Part shown: piece after piece, positions 41,400-51,307 of the stretch
Layout: the number at the start of each line of letters is the position of its first letter
Numbering within the stretch: the first letter of the stretch is position 1
Assembly: GCA_900635465.1 (NCBI GenBank)
Contig: LR134135.1
Coordinates: forward strand, 2,604,001-2,668,000
DNA: 64,000 nt
Direction: 5' to 3'
Origin: Lelliottia amnigena
Lineage (GTDB): Bacteria > Pseudomonadota > Gammaproteobacteria > Enterobacterales > Enterobacteriaceae
Translations under genes and position numbers: made by a program
Notes under the pieces: model-generated
What the model saw: the letters and a program-made list of their open reading frames with translations, nothing else
The model's database searches: none
Told to the model about the DNA's origin: nothing

Positions 41400-42119
41400 C
41401 TATAACTTACCCAGCTTGGTACGTAAGCGTTTAATGGCCTGGCTGTGCAACTGGCTCACCCTGGACTCCCCCACTTCCAGAACCGCGCCGATCTCCTTAA
41501 GATTCAGCTCTTCCTGGTAATAGAGGGTTAACACCAATTGCTCACGCTCAGGCAATGCTTCAATAGCATCCATTACGCGTTGGCGTAAATTACCTTCCAA
41601 TAATTGGTGTAACGGGTTTTCGTGCTGATTCTCATCAGTCACCAGTTCAACACTATCGCCATGCTCTTCACGCCACTCATCATAGGAAAAGAGTTGGCTG
41701 TTATTGGTATCAAGCAACATCTGACGATAATCCTGAACCGCGATACCAAGACGCTCCGCCACTTCAGTTTCTGTCGCGTTTCGTCCCAGCTCTTGTTCCA
41801 GTTGCCCTATAGCATGTGCCACTTCGCGTGCATTGCGGCGAACACTTCGCGGTACCCAGTCACGGCTACGCAGTTCGTCCAGCATCGCACCACGAATACG
41901 CTGTACTGCGTAAGTCGTAAATGCCGTTCCTTGCAGAGCGTCATATCGATCCACTGCATTCAGTAGACCAATACCGCCCGCCTGTAGCAGGTCGTCCAAT
42001 TCAACACTCGCTGGCAATCGCACCTGGAGGCGCAATGCTTCGTGACGCACCAGCGGGACATAACGCTGCCACAGCGAGTGTTTATCCATTACACCATCAG
42101 CGGTATAGAGTGTATTCAC
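41400..42119 (-). CDS. fliA: Flagellar sigma factor FliA (sigma-28)
   Basis: Sigma-28 directs class 3 flagellar and chemotaxis transcription and is held back by FlgM. The 239 residues are full length, with region 2 (LLQAGGIGLLNAVDRYDA, FTTYAVQRIRGAMLDELRS) and region 4 (LVLTLYYQEELNLKEIGAVLEVGESRVSQLH in part). The start is GTG, as in E. coli. It lies just downstream of the 14-kb modification cluster. Confidence 0.96.
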   Translation of the reverse strand: MNTLYTADGVMDKHSLWQRYVPLVRHEALRLQVRLPASVELDDLLQAGGIGLLNAVDRYDALQGTAFTTYAVQRIRGAMLDELRSRDWVPRSVRRNAREVAHAIGQLEQELGRNATETEVAERLGIAVQDYRQMLLDTNNSQLFSYDEWREEHGDSVELVTDENQHENPLHQLLEGNLRQRVMDAIEALPEREQLVLTLYYQEELNLKEIGAVLEVGESRVSQLHSQAIKRLRTKLGKL

Positions 42120-42144
42120 GATAAACAGCCCTGCGTTAATTGAG

Positions 42145-42152
42145 TTATCGGC
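42145..42152 (-). promoter_or_regulatory. Sigma-28 -10-like element upstream of fliA
   Basis: GCCGATAA on the minus strand, 26 bp before the fliA start, is identical to the sigma-28 -10 consensus. A -35 TAAA is present upstream but its spacing is longer than the usual 15 bp, so the promoter assignment is uncertain. Confidence 0.45.
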
Positions 42153-42227
42153 ATGATTATCCGATTCTGGAGGGGTTTTAATCGGGTGAATAGTGGGTGA
42201 AATGAGGGGTTATTTGAAGGGTAATGC

Positions 42228-42259
42228 AAAAAAGGAGACTGCCCGACTAATAGCCGGGC
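42228..42259 (-). terminator. Terminator at the end of the modification cluster
   Basis: On the minus strand a gcccg / cgggc stem overlaps the stop codon of the LuxC-like gene and is followed by agtctcc and six T. It separates the cluster from the fliA promoter. Confidence 0.7.
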
Positions 42260-43462
42260 GACAAAGTGATTGTCCGGGTTAATGTTTTTAACAAATCATA
42301 GCCATCCCAGTGCAGTGTAAATTCCATGGTTTGACCCACTGCAACTATTCGATCAACGCCTTTTGGAGCCACGTTTTGAATAAACTGCTTAATGTTATTT
42401 TCTGTTAAACCCAACGTTGCGACAGTTTGGCATTTTTCACCGCACACGGGCGCCATTTCACTAATATCATCGAGTAGCCACTCATAAAAAAGGCCGCTGC
42501 CATGATGATTTTCCAGCATGTCCTGAGTCACTTTTTCCGCTTCGACCCGGAAAATATGCCGCGTTTCTGACGGAATATATTTTAATTCAGGGCTACGCGC
42601 CGCGCGCTCACAATAATCAGCCAATGTTTTCACCACGGAAACCGCTTCTGGCACAGGTTTGTCGCGCAAGCAAGCCTCAAACTCAGTCCAAAATAGGACG
42701 CGGGCCTCGGCTTTTTGCTCACCCAACCACACTACCAATTTTGGGGGAGGTACAAGCCTGTTGGTCGGTTAATAATGTGTCGTTATAAAAGTTTTGCGCA
42801 ATACGCTGTTTATTGTCGGCGGCGAGATAAGCATCGGCCTGAATAACGGCAATGGAATAGCGATCGGCAAAAGCAATATCGACTGCACGTGCGGACATGG
42901 GTGACTGACGAATTAATGCGATGGTTTTATCGCCCCCCCAAATCATACGAGCCTGACACATCGCAGAGAGTGCGTGATTAATTTCTGGCTCATGCCCATA
43001 TTGCACCAGACAAATCAATTCACGTATCGCAACATGATGTTCAAGCGCCTGGTTAAGCGCCTGGCAAATAATATCCACCTGAACAAAAGGTTTCGAGGGC
43101 AGCCGCACGACGTTGGTATTTCCGGTTAGTAATCCAGCAAACAAAGAGTAAGCAAAATTGACGGCAACATTGGATGGCGCAATATGGAACGTAATACCTC
43201 TGCCCAGCAATAATTCATTATAGGCGTGCGCTTTTTTCATTTGTTCCAGCGCCGCTTTCCGACACCAGAATGCCAGGGAAATAACATCGCTGTGCGGGCG
43301 TGCCTGCGGTTCCGTAAGCAAAATTTTTGAAAAGGATTGCAAAAACGCGATCACGTCCGGGTCAAATGGAATACGCGGCTGAACATCGCGCATCTGCTCC
43401 AGCACCTGTTCGTTGCCTACCCGATAACGCAACGTTTTAAAAATCGGCGGCATAGGTATCAC
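42247..43462 (-). CDS. LuxC-like acyl-CoA/acyl-protein reductase (one frameshift)
   Basis: Corrected product is 404 residues of the LuxC family, which reduce an enzyme-bound acyl group to an aldehyde with NADPH. The nucleotide-fold segments HIAPSNVAVNFAYSLFAG and GNTNVVRLPSK are present, and the catalytic Cys is about residue 237 in QQACTSPK. One extra C in the CCCC near 42738 breaks the frame after SPK; without it the chain continues LVVWLGEQKAEA to the end. It overlaps the LuxE-like gene by 26 bp. Here it is more likely to serve sugar-substituent synthesis than light production. Confidence 0.82.
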
Positions 43463-44520
43463 TGCATCCTCTTATTTCTGCATTTTTAAGTCGACCGATA
43501 ATACGAAAATACTTTCCGGCTCTGCCGCACGGACAATCATCCTCGCCCAGCACAAACCCCTTCATCTTCCGTCAACAATGAATGCCCAGGATAAGATTCC
43601 GGGAGCGTCGAGAGCACCTGGATAATACCTGGCTTACCGTGCGGGCAGGGTGAAAGATCCAATGGATCGCGCACGATAACATCCGAGAAAATACTGGCGT
43701 GTAGATGGCCGTGCTCACACTGCATATAGATGCAGCCGGTTTGTTCCACCATGCCGTAATAATCATACACTTTCGTCAGGCCGCACACGCTGTGCAACGC
43801 ATCGGCAAACGCGCTGGCGGAAACCGCCTGCGACTGAAGCTTTTTCCAGCCACCGCCGTGGATAAGGATCCCGTTCGCTAAATCCAGCTTAACGCCGCTT
43901 TCCTTAAGCGCCTGATAAAAATGCTGCCAGACCATAAAGGTAAAACCAAACAGCAGAATAGGTTTACCCTGATGACGTTCCAGAAACGCGGTGATGCCGT
44001 CGATATCCAGCGCCATGGTATCCGTTAACGCCCAGCACCGGTCGGAGCCGAACATCGAAAATCCGAGGATCCCCGCGCCGCGCGCAGAGAACATATTGCG
44101 ATCTTTCATCACCGCCGGCGTATCGAGAATGAGCATGGGCAAACGCCCGGCGCCAGTGAAATGGCTGACAATTCGCACCAGTGTTTTCTGCTGTCGCGCC
44201 GCCGTCATCTTATCGAGAAAAATACGCGACACCGCCTGCCCTGTCGTCCCTGAAGAGGTCATGGTTTTCACTACCTCTTCATCCGGCACGCTTTTAAGCG
44301 TCAACGTTTTAAACAGCGACACGGGCAAAAACGGGATATCTTCAGGCTGTTGAAGTTGCGACACATCGCAGCCCAGCCCCTGCAAAATGTTGCGGTACGG
44401 CTCGCAGTGCTCCTGATGATGTTCCGTCAGTTTGCGCAGTCGTTGCAGCAGATGCTCACGCTTTTCCTGGCGCTCAAACGCGTAGGGCCCGTGTTCCAGC
44501 CACGCATCAAACTCAATCAC
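43437..44520 (-). CDS. LuxE-like acyl-protein synthetase (one frameshift)
   Basis: Corrected product is 360 residues of the LuxE family, which activate a carboxylic acid with ATP and pass it to the LuxC reductase. MTSSGTTGQAVSRIF is the AMP-binding loop, YDYYGMVEQTG the adenylation motif, and the restored end DDCPCGRAGKYFRIIGRLK and AEIRGCSDTYAADF matches LuxE. One extra G in the GGGG near 43558 ends the observed frame early. Coupled upstream to the AMP ligase (8-bp overlap) and downstream to the LuxC-like gene. Confidence 0.82.
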
Positions 44521-45895
44521 AGAACGCCTCCAGCTCTCGGTACAGCGTCTTACCTGCCGGATTTTTAGGAATCGCGTCGATCCCTTTCACCGTAAAGGCA
44601 GAATGGTGAAGCTGGCAGGTTTGTGCAAGATAGCTTTTGACCGCTTCAGTCTGAGCGGCATCGGTGATAAACACCTGAACGTTGTCGTCACGCCCAACCA
44701 CCACGCACTCCGTCGCCGGGAAGGCATTCAGAACCAGATGCTCAAGCTCATCCAGCCCGACGCGGTTGCCGAACACTTTCAGAAAACGCGTCTTTCGCCC
44801 GACGATGGTGTACAACCCCTTCTCATCAACGCTTGCCAGATCGCCGGTAGCCAGACGCCCCTGGCGCTCGTCACCTTTGACCAGGTCTTCACGGCAGGTC
44901 GCGTAACCGAGCGTCACATTCTCACCGTAATAAATCAGCTCACCGCGCTGTCCCGCTGCGGTGATTTCAGTCCCGGTCTCATCTTCGAGCGCAAATCGGC
45001 CACCGGGGATCGCCCTTCCCATCACGCCGGGATTATTCACCGATAGCGCCGGGGGCAAAAAACCCATCCGCGAGGTGGCTTCCGCTGCGCCATACATGAC
45101 GAAAAAGCGTAATCCTTTTTCCGCTGCCCACGTCGCCAGCTCACTTTGCAGTTCCGGGCGTAATTTTCCCCCCGCCTGAGTCAGCGTTTTTAGCGACGGG
45201 AGATCCATGCGGGTAAAGCGCAATTTTTTGAGAATTTCCCAGCTGTAAGGCACGCCGGATAACGATGTGGCCGCATGCTGTTTCAAAAAACGCCAGAACG
45301 TCGGTTGAACCGGCCCGCTGTTGGTCAACAGCAGCGTGGCCCCTTGCGCCAGATGGGTATTGATAATCGACAGGCCGTACACGTAGTTCATCGGCAGCCA
45401 GGCGAGCGCGCGCTCGTGGCTATCGATAGCGAGATAATCAACGATACTGTGGGTGTTACTGAGCAGGTTTTGATAACTCTGGCGCACCAGTTTCGGGCTG
45501 CCCGTCGAACCTGACGTGGCAATCAGCAGTGCCAGCGTATCGTCCATCTCCGGCGCGGGCTGATGTAAATCGTGCAGCTGATAGCTACCCGCGTCGGCGT
45601 CATCCTGTTTCCAGACGAAACCAGGGCGATAGATAGCCATTAGCTGTTGCAGCAGTTCCGGGGCGATATTTTTGTCCAGCATCAGCGGCACGGCTCGAGC
45701 GTTCAGACAGGCCAGATAGCCCACCAGCGCGCCGGGACTGTTATCGCACAGACAAAAAACCAGCGCGCGGGCGGTTAACTGTTCTGCAAGCGTGTTGACC
45801 GCGTGCGCCAGCTGGCGATAGGTCAGCTGTGTTTCATCATCGCTGATAACCGCCACCGCATCGCCGTACTGTTCAAGGTGCCAGAAGGGTGTCAT
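44513..45895 (-). CDS. AMP-dependent synthetase/ligase
   Basis: A 460-residue ANL-family adenylating enzyme. It has the P-loop LIATSGSTGSPKLVRQ, YGAAEATSRMG, the TGDLASVDEKGLYTIVGR hinge and the C-terminal catalytic Lys in PKNPAGKTLYRE. Such enzymes load an acid onto CoA or an acyl carrier protein; the ACP in the same operon is the obvious partner. The start MTPFWHLEQ at 45895 overlaps the transketolase stop by 4 bp; upstream in-frame codons belong to transketolase DNA. Intact. Confidence 0.88.
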   Translation of the reverse strand: MTPFWHLEQYGDAVAVISDDETQLTYRQLAHAVNTLAEQLTARALVFCLCDNSPGALVGYLACLNARAVPLMLDKNIAPELLQQLMAIYRPGFVWKQDDADAGSYQLHDLHQPAPEMDDTLALLIATSGSTGSPKLVRQSYQNLLSNTHSIVDYLAIDSHERALAWLPMNYVYGLSIINTHLAQGATLLLTNSGPVQPTFWRFLKQHAATSLSGVPYSWEILKKLRFTRMDLPSLKTLTQAGGKLRPELQSELATWAAEKGLRFFVMYGAAEATSRMGFLPPALSVNNPGVMGRAIPGGRFALEDETGTEITAAGQRGELIYYGENVTLGYATCREDLVKGDERQGRLATGDLASVDEKGLYTIVGRKTRFLKVFGNRVGLDELEHLVLNAFPATECVVVGRDDNVQVFITDAAQTEAVKSYLAQTCQLHHSAFTVKGIDAIPKNPAGKTLYRELEAFCD

Positions 45896-47670
45896 AGCCC
45901 GGTCTCCAGAATCGCACCCGCGATCTGCGCTGCGGTCAGTCCGCTTTGCTCCAGCATCCACGCGTATTCGCCAGCCGGGCCGTAACCCTGCGGAATACCA
46001 ATGGTTAACAGGCGCGGCGTGGTTGGCTGAGTCACCAAAAATTCGGCGACAGCACTGCCCAGCCCGGCGATCACGCTATGTTCTTCGACACTGACCATCA
46101 GTTTGCAGCCCAGCTGTTTTTTCAGCGCGTCGGTATCCAGCGGTTTGATGGTAAACATATCCACCACGCTGCAGCTGATCCCGCGCTCGGCCAGCAGGTC
46201 TGCTACCTTCAGCGATGCCGACACCATGCTGCCGGTCGCGACCAGCGCAACGTCCGTCCCCTCCCGAAGCACGTTCGCTTTGCCGGGTGTGAACTCAACG
46301 GCGTCACGATAGACAATCGGCGTGCGCATACCGCCCGTGAGGCGCAGATAAACGGGACCGTGATGCTCCGCCGCTGCGAGAGTCAGCAGCGCGGTCGCGG
46401 TCGCATCAGCAGGAGAAAGAATGGTTAAATTCGGAATCGACCGCAGCGTGGCGATATTCTTCGATTCCGTAGTGCGTGGTGCCAAACATGCCCATCGCAA
46501 AACCCGACGCCAGCCCGACGACCTTAATGTTGCCCTGCAAATACCCCATGTAATGGCGCATTTGTTCGCAGGCTCGCAGCGCGGCAAAATTCGCAAATGT
46601 CGTCGCAAAGGGAATGCTTCCCTGAGACGCAATCCCCGCGGCCACACCCATCAGATTTTGCTCAGCAATCCCCACGTTGATATAGCGTTCGGGGAACGTG
46701 TGGGCTAAAAACGCTCCATGCCCGACGTAATACCCAGGTCCGCCGTCAGCCCAATAATATTCGGATTCTGCTGGGCGAGGTTTAGCAGCGTCACGCCAAA
46801 GGTGCCGCGCGTGCCCATCATCGACCAGGCGCGGACGTCAGCGGGAGAAACGGAAATTTTCATACCAAGCTCCTCCAGCGCAGCGCCGTGCTGCGCCGCT
46901 GACAGTTTCGCGCGGTGAAACGCGTTGTTATTTTCCATAAAGGAGATCCCCTTCCCTTTCACGGTAGTGGCGATAACCGCTTTTGGTTTGTTGTGGGAAG
47001 GTGCAGCAAAGGCCTGTCGCAGCGCCTGAATATCGTGCCCGTCGCACACTTCGACGTGCCAGCCGCAGGCTTGCCACAGCGCGGGGAAATTCATTTTTAG
47101 GGTTTGCTCGCAGGCGATATCCGACTGATATCCGTTGACGTCAACGATAGCCGTCAGATTATCTAATCCGTGATGCGCAGCAAAAAGTGCGCTCTCCCAG
47201 ATAGATCCTTCATTACATTCGCCATCGCCCAACACCACATAGCTGTGCCACGGCTGTTGCTTGAGACGCTGATGCCAGGCGATACCGCTGGCAAAACCGA
47301 CGCCAAGCCCAAGCGAACCGCCCGCGAAATCAATCCCCAGCGCGGGATTCATCGGCGTTAACGCCGGAAATTGCGATCCGCTCTGGTCGAAGGTCGCCAG
47401 CTGTTCATCGCTGAGCACGCCGTAATGGTGCAATGTCGTATAGAGTGCCAGCGCGGCATGCCCTTTACTTAATAAAAAACGATCGCGTTCCTGAGCGGCC
47501 ATATTCTCTGGCTGATAACGCATCACCGATCCATACAGAACGGTGGCGATATCGACCATCGACAGCGCCGAGCCAAGATGTACGCCGTCAACGGGCGCAT
47601 GGAACGCGACATCAACGATCGAGCGGCGGATCTGGCGGGCGGCCAGCTGCAGTTCAGCGAGCGATTTCAT
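45892..47670 (-). CDS. Transketolase N- and C-terminal parts (read as one frame through the junction; two frameshifts)
   Basis: The first part (47670 to about 46864, 269 residues) is a transketolase N-subunit with the thiamine-diphosphate motif GDGECNEGSIWE to DVNGYQSD and FLLSKGHAALALY. The second part, starting near ATG 46863 (MKISVSPADVRAW), is the C-subunit, with the glutamate loop VGIAEQNLMGVAAG and TIGIPQGYGPAGEYAW. The C part is broken near 46709 (one T missing) and 46458 (one A extra). Corrected lengths are 269 and 323, or 592 if truly fused. A one-base change near 46866 would give two genes overlapping at ATGA, the usual arrangement. Overlaps the preceding reductase by 17 bp. Confidence 0.83.
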
Positions 47671-48409
47671 CGTAATCCCCGTCGACGCGAATTGTCTGAC
47701 CGGTAATGTAGCTGGCCAAATCGGAGACCAAAAAGACCGCCGCATCGGCGATGTTAGACGGATTACCCAGACGGCGGAGATCCGTCTGATTGCGCGTGGC
47801 TTCGATAATGGCCGCTGGCAAGGTGTCCAGCATATCGGTATCGGTAATGCCCGGCGCGATGCAGTTCGCGCGGATCCCGGTTTCACCCAGCTCTGTGGCA
47901 ATCGACTCTGTTAAGGCAATCACCGCCGCTTTTGATGCGCCGTATGCGGATTTACCAGCATTACCATCCTGCGCGGCCGTTGAGGCGATATTGACGATAC
48001 TGCCCTGCTTCTGGCGGGTCATCAGTTTTGAGACCGACTGAGTAAAATTGAACAGCGCGAAGAAGTTGACTTCAAACTGCTGGCGTAACGCCTGCTCGGT
48101 GGTCATCTGGAACAGCGCATTCAGCGTGATACCTGCGTTATTGACCAGGCCATGCAGCGGACGCTTGTCGCTCATCAGCTGTTTGACCGCCAGCTTCATC
48201 GCGGCCGTGTCGGTCAAATCAAAACAGAGCGGCCAAATTTCGACGTCGTGACGTGCAGCAATCTCAGCCATGTCGGCTAAAAACGCATCGTCAGCGCTGC
48301 GGGCGTGGGCATAAACATTGGCGCCATTCGCCGCGAATGCTTCAACCATCGCCCGACCAATACCGCGCTTGCAGCCGGTGATAATCACATTTTTATCTTT
48401 TAACAGCAT
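47654..48409 (-). CDS. SDR-family oxidoreductase (FabG-like)
   Basis: A 251-residue short-chain dehydrogenase/reductase with NAD(P)-binding TGCKRGIGRAM, NNAG motif (VNNAGITLNALF), catalytic Ser and YGASK, and the C-terminal TGQTIRVDGDY. FabG-type enzymes reduce 3-oxoacyl groups on ACP. The ATG 48409 has taaggag upstream; longer reading is not conserved. It overlaps the next gene by 17 bp. A second SDR lies just upstream. Confidence 0.88.
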   Translation of the reverse strand: MLLKDKNVIITGCKRGIGRAMVEAFAANGANVYAHARSADDAFLADMAEIAARHDVEIWPLCFDLTDTAAMKLAVKQLMSDKRPLHGLVNNAGITLNALFQMTTEQALRQQFEVNFFALFNFTQSVSKLMTRQKQGSIVNIASTAAQDGNAGKSAYGASKAAVIALTESIATELGETGIRANCIAPGITDTDMLDTLPAAIIEATRNQTDLRRLGNPSNIADAAVFLVSDLASYITGQTIRVDGDYDEIAR

Positions 48410-48419
48410 ACGATGCTCC

Positions 48420-49166
48420 TTAATGACCAATGCCGCCGTCAACGCGGATAACCTGTCCGGTGACGTAGCTCGCCGCATCAGACGCTAACCAGCAAAGTGT
48501 GTTTGCCACCTCTTCGGCAAGACCAGGGCGTGAAATCGCCGCTGCCGCCATTTTTTTAGCGACCACGGATTCCGGTAAATTCTCCGTCATCGCGGTCTTA
48601 ATCACGCCGGGTGCCACCGCATTCACGCGTATCCCCTGTGGCGCAAGTTCTGCAGAGAGCGTTTTGGTCGCCGCCACCATCGCCGCTTTCGACGCTGAGT
48701 ACGATAACTGACCGACGTTGCCGTCCAGGCCAGAAATACTGGCGATATTGATGATACTGCCGCGCTTATTACGTAGCATTAAACGCGTCATATACTGGGT
48801 AAAGACCATCTGCGAGAAGAAATTGATGGTGAAGGTTTTTTGCATCTGAGCCAGCGTGACCATCGGGAACAGCGCATCAAGCGTGATTCCCGCCACATTC
48901 ACGAGGATATCAATCGGCTGCTTGGCTTTTTGAATGGTCATCGCCGCGTTTTTGATTGAGGCATCATCCAGCAAATCAAAGCTAACAGGCGTGATAGACA
49001 CGCCGTGTTCTTCACTCAGGTCGCGGATGAAGGCCAAAAAGGCCTCATCTTCCTGCTGAACGCAGGCAAACAGGTTCGCACCCTGGCGGGCGAAGGCCAC
49101 GAGCGTTGCCTGACCAATTCCCTGCAGGCATCCAGTAATAACGGCAGTTTTCCCGGCCAGTAACAT
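48420..49166 (-). CDS. SDR-family oxidoreductase (FabG-like), second copy
   Basis: A 248-residue reductase with TGCLQGIGQAT, NVAGITLDALF, the catalytic NIASISGLDGNVGQLSYSASK and VTGQVIRVDGGIGH. It is clearly homologous to its neighbour (both use MLLxxK, TGC..GIG), suggesting an old duplication. Order after the ACP suggests action on an ACP-bound acyl chain, or on the sugar. Intact. Confidence 0.88.
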   Translation of the reverse strand: MLLAGKTAVITGCLQGIGQATLVAFARQGANLFACVQQEDEAFLAFIRDLSEEHGVSITPVSFDLLDDASIKNAAMTIQKAKQPIDILVNVAGITLDALFPMVTLAQMQKTFTINFFSQMVFTQYMTRLMLRNKRGSIINIASISGLDGNVGQLSYSASKAAMVAATKTLSAELAPQGIRVNAVAPGVIKTAMTENLPESVVAKKMAAAAISRPGLAEEVANTLCWLASDAASYVTGQVIRVDGGIGH

Positions 49167-49183
49167 GTTTACCTCTCCGTTAA

Positions 49184-49423
49184 TCAGGCAACTTCAACAT
49201 CATATTTATTAAGGATCTCTTTCCCTTTTTCCCAGGAGGAGAAATCAATAATGTCTTCGGTGTCCAGCATGATGTCGAAGGTCTCTTCCAGCGCGGCAAT
49301 CATGCTCATATGGCCCACGGAATCCCACGACGGCGTATCCTGATATTTATAGGTAGGCAGAATATCTTCTGACACTTCAAAGGTTTCGACGAAAATCGCG
49401 TTGTATTTTACTAAGTTAGTCAT
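49184..49423 (-). CDS. Acyl carrier protein
   Basis: A 79-residue acidic ACP. The phosphopantetheine attachment site is Ser35 in WDSVGHMSMI, followed by LEETFDIML, the usual helix II. It presumably carries the acyl substituent between the ligase, the reductases and the acyltransferase of this cluster. The cluster has no phosphopantetheinyl transferase, so a host enzyme must activate it. Confidence 0.9.
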   Translation of the reverse strand: MTNLVKYNAIFVETFEVSEDILPTYKYQDTPSWDSVGHMSMIAALEETFDIMLDTEDIIDFSSWEKGKEILNKYDVEVA

Positions 49424-49447
49424 GTGAAATAGCTCCAGATAAAACAG

Positions 49448-50086
49448 TTACTTAAATACTTTCTTTTGATCGTTTTTGCGCATCACGCGCGCCGGATTAC
49501 CCAGCGCGACAGACTCATCGGCAATATCGCTGAACACGGCGCTGCCCATGCCAATGATGACGTCATCACCGAGGGTGGTTTTTTCTTTAATGGCAGAATT
49601 CATTCCGATAAAGACGCGCTTGCCGACCACGCAGTGCCCGGCCAGCGTCACGTTGCTGGACACCACGCTGTGCACGCCAACGTGCGTATCATGACCCACA
49701 CTCGCGTGCGGCTGAATCAGGGTGTTTTCTGCAATAAAAACGTCGCAGGAAATAAAGGCGTGGTCGCAGATAATCGCGCCCGCACCAATGTGCGTTCCCG
49801 ACGGAATAAAAACAGAGGGATGGATTAACGTCGCCAGGCTGGTTTTCGCCAACACTTTCTCAGCCAGTTTCTGCCGCGCGGCGGGCTCGCCAATGGCGAT
49901 CACCACTTCCGTGCAGGGATGATCCAGCAGCGCAAAGCGGTGAACCGGCACGCCGGAGACCACATTTTCGTCCGTCACATCATCAATAAAAAAGATCTCT
50001 TCCCAGCGTGAGGATTGATTCAGCTGCTGTGCCAGCATTAAGACTTCGCGTCCCAGGCCGCCTGCGCCATAAATACCCAGTTTCAT
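49448..50086 (-). CDS. PglD/NeuD-type sugar N-acyltransferase
   Basis: A 212-residue protein with the two-part design of PglD/NeuD/VioB-like enzymes: an N-terminal Rossmann-like domain (YGAGGLGREVLMLA) that binds the nucleotide sugar, and a left-handed beta-helix of hexapeptide repeats (IGAGAIICDHAFISCDV, VGHDTHVGVHSVVSSNVTL in parts) with the catalytic His in GHDTHVG. It should acylate the amino group made by the adjoining aminotransferase. Overlaps that gene by 4 bp. Confidence 0.87.
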   Translation of the reverse strand: MKLGIYGAGGLGREVLMLAQQLNQSSRWEEIFFIDDVTDENVVSGVPVHRFALLDHPCTEVVIAIGEPAARQKLAEKVLAKTSLATLIHPSVFIPSGTHIGAGAIICDHAFISCDVFIAENTLIQPHASVGHDTHVGVHSVVSSNVTLAGHCVVGKRVFIGMNSAIKEKTTLGDDVIIGMGSAVFSDIADESVALGNPARVMRKNDQKKVFK

Positions 50087-51243
50087 GCCACTTCTCCATC
50101 TGCATGGCGCACCAGCGGTTGATTCGCGGCGGTCGCGCTGTACTGGCGAATCATCGCCACCACACGATCCTGATCGTCCTGCGTCAAATCAGGGTAAATC
50201 GGCAGACAAAGAATCTTCTGCGAAATACCCTCGGCCACCGGCAGATTTTGCGGGCTGGCTGAGGGCAGATGGCGATACATCGAGAACGAGCTGATCAGCG
50301 GGTAGAAATAACGGCGGGAGTAAATATTCACCTCTTTTAGCACGTCATAGAGCTGGTCGCGGCCGATCGGGTACGCATCGTTGACGATGACCGGGAAATA
50401 GGCGTGATTCCACTCCACGTTGTCCGGCGCACGAAAGACCTCAATCCCATCGATATCGCTGAGCAGTTCGCAGTAGCGCGCATAAATGTCCGCACGGGCC
50501 GCTAACGCACCGTCAATGTGTTGCAGCTGCACCAGGCCAAACGCGGCCTGAACTTCGTTCATTTTGGCGTTAATGCCCGGCGCAACGACGGTCGTCTCGT
50601 CGGCAAAGCCAAAGTTTTTCAGATAGTCGATGCGTTGCTTCATTCTGGCGTCCGGACAGATAATCGCCCCGCCTTCAAAGGTGTTGAACACCTTCGTGGC
50701 GTGGAAGCTCAGAATCGACAGATCGCCGCAGTTCAGTACGCTCTGGCCATCTTTTTTCACGCCGAACGCGTGGGCCGCATCGTAAATCACCTTCAAACCC
50801 CAGGCATCGGCAATCTTCTGGATGCCGTCGACATCGCACGGAATTCCGTAGCAGTGCACGGGCAGGATCGCCGAGGTGGCAGGCGTGATCAGCTGTTCAA
50901 GCTTCGCCGGATCGATATTGCAGGTGACCGGATCAATATCCGCGAAGACAGGCGTGAGACCGTTCCACAGCAATGAATGGGAGGTCGCCACAAACGAATA
51001 CGGCGTGGTGATCACTTCTCCGGTAATGCGCAGCGCCTGTAATGCCGTCAGCAACGCCAACGTGCCGTTGGAAAACAGACACAAATGTTCAACGCCAAGA
51101 TAGTCCGCCAGCGCTTTCTCCAGCTGCTGGTGGAACTGACCGCCGTTGGTTAAAAACTTGTTGTCCCAGATTTGCTCCAGGTAAGGAATAAATTCCTCCA
51201 GCGGCGGAAGCAGCGGGCTGGTGACGTAAACATTATTCTTCAT
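50083..51243 (-). CDS. DegT/DnrJ/EryC1-family sugar aminotransferase
   Basis: A 386-residue PLP enzyme that converts a keto sugar nucleotide to the amino sugar. The PLP Lys is Lys184 in SFHATKVFNTFEGG and Asp155 (IYDAAHAFG) holds the pyridine. LTNGGQFHQQLEKALA and PYSFVATSHSLLW are typical of the VioA/FdtB/RffA group, whose substrates are dTDP-3- or 4-keto-6-deoxyhexoses. Which keto position is used cannot be told from sequence. No rml or other nucleotide-sugar synthesis gene is in the cluster. Confidence 0.9.
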   Translation of the reverse strand: MKNNVYVTSPLLPPLEEFIPYLEQIWDNKFLTNGGQFHQQLEKALADYLGVEHLCLFSNGTLALLTALQALRITGEVITTPYSFVATSHSLLWNGLTPVFADIDPVTCNIDPAKLEQLITPATSAILPVHCYGIPCDVDGIQKIADAWGLKVIYDAAHAFGVKKDGQSVLNCGDLSILSFHATKVFNTFEGGAIICPDARMKQRIDYLKNFGFADETTVVAPGINAKMNEVQAAFGLVQLQHIDGALAARADIYARYCELLSDIDGIEVFRAPDNVEWNHAYFPVIVNDAYPIGRDQLYDVLKEVNIYSRRYFYPLISSFSMYRHLPSASPQNLPVAEGISQKILCLPIYPDLTQDDQDRVVAMIRQYSATAANQPLVRHADGEVA

Positions 51244-51307
51244 AGCGCACCTTCAAAATAAAACTGTGTTTGCCTTCGCGAGCGCAATGACGCCGCCGCG
51301 AACCGCC

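Noticed and set aside
42247..44520. A bioluminescence (lux) operon, because of LuxC- and LuxE-like genes.
   Set aside because: No luxA, luxB or luxD homologue is present, and the context is sugar modification and flagella.
47671..47901. An N-terminal extension of the transketolase frame.
   Set aside because: It lies wholly inside the SDR gene in another frame and has no transketolase similarity; the ATG at 47670 begins the conserved sequence.
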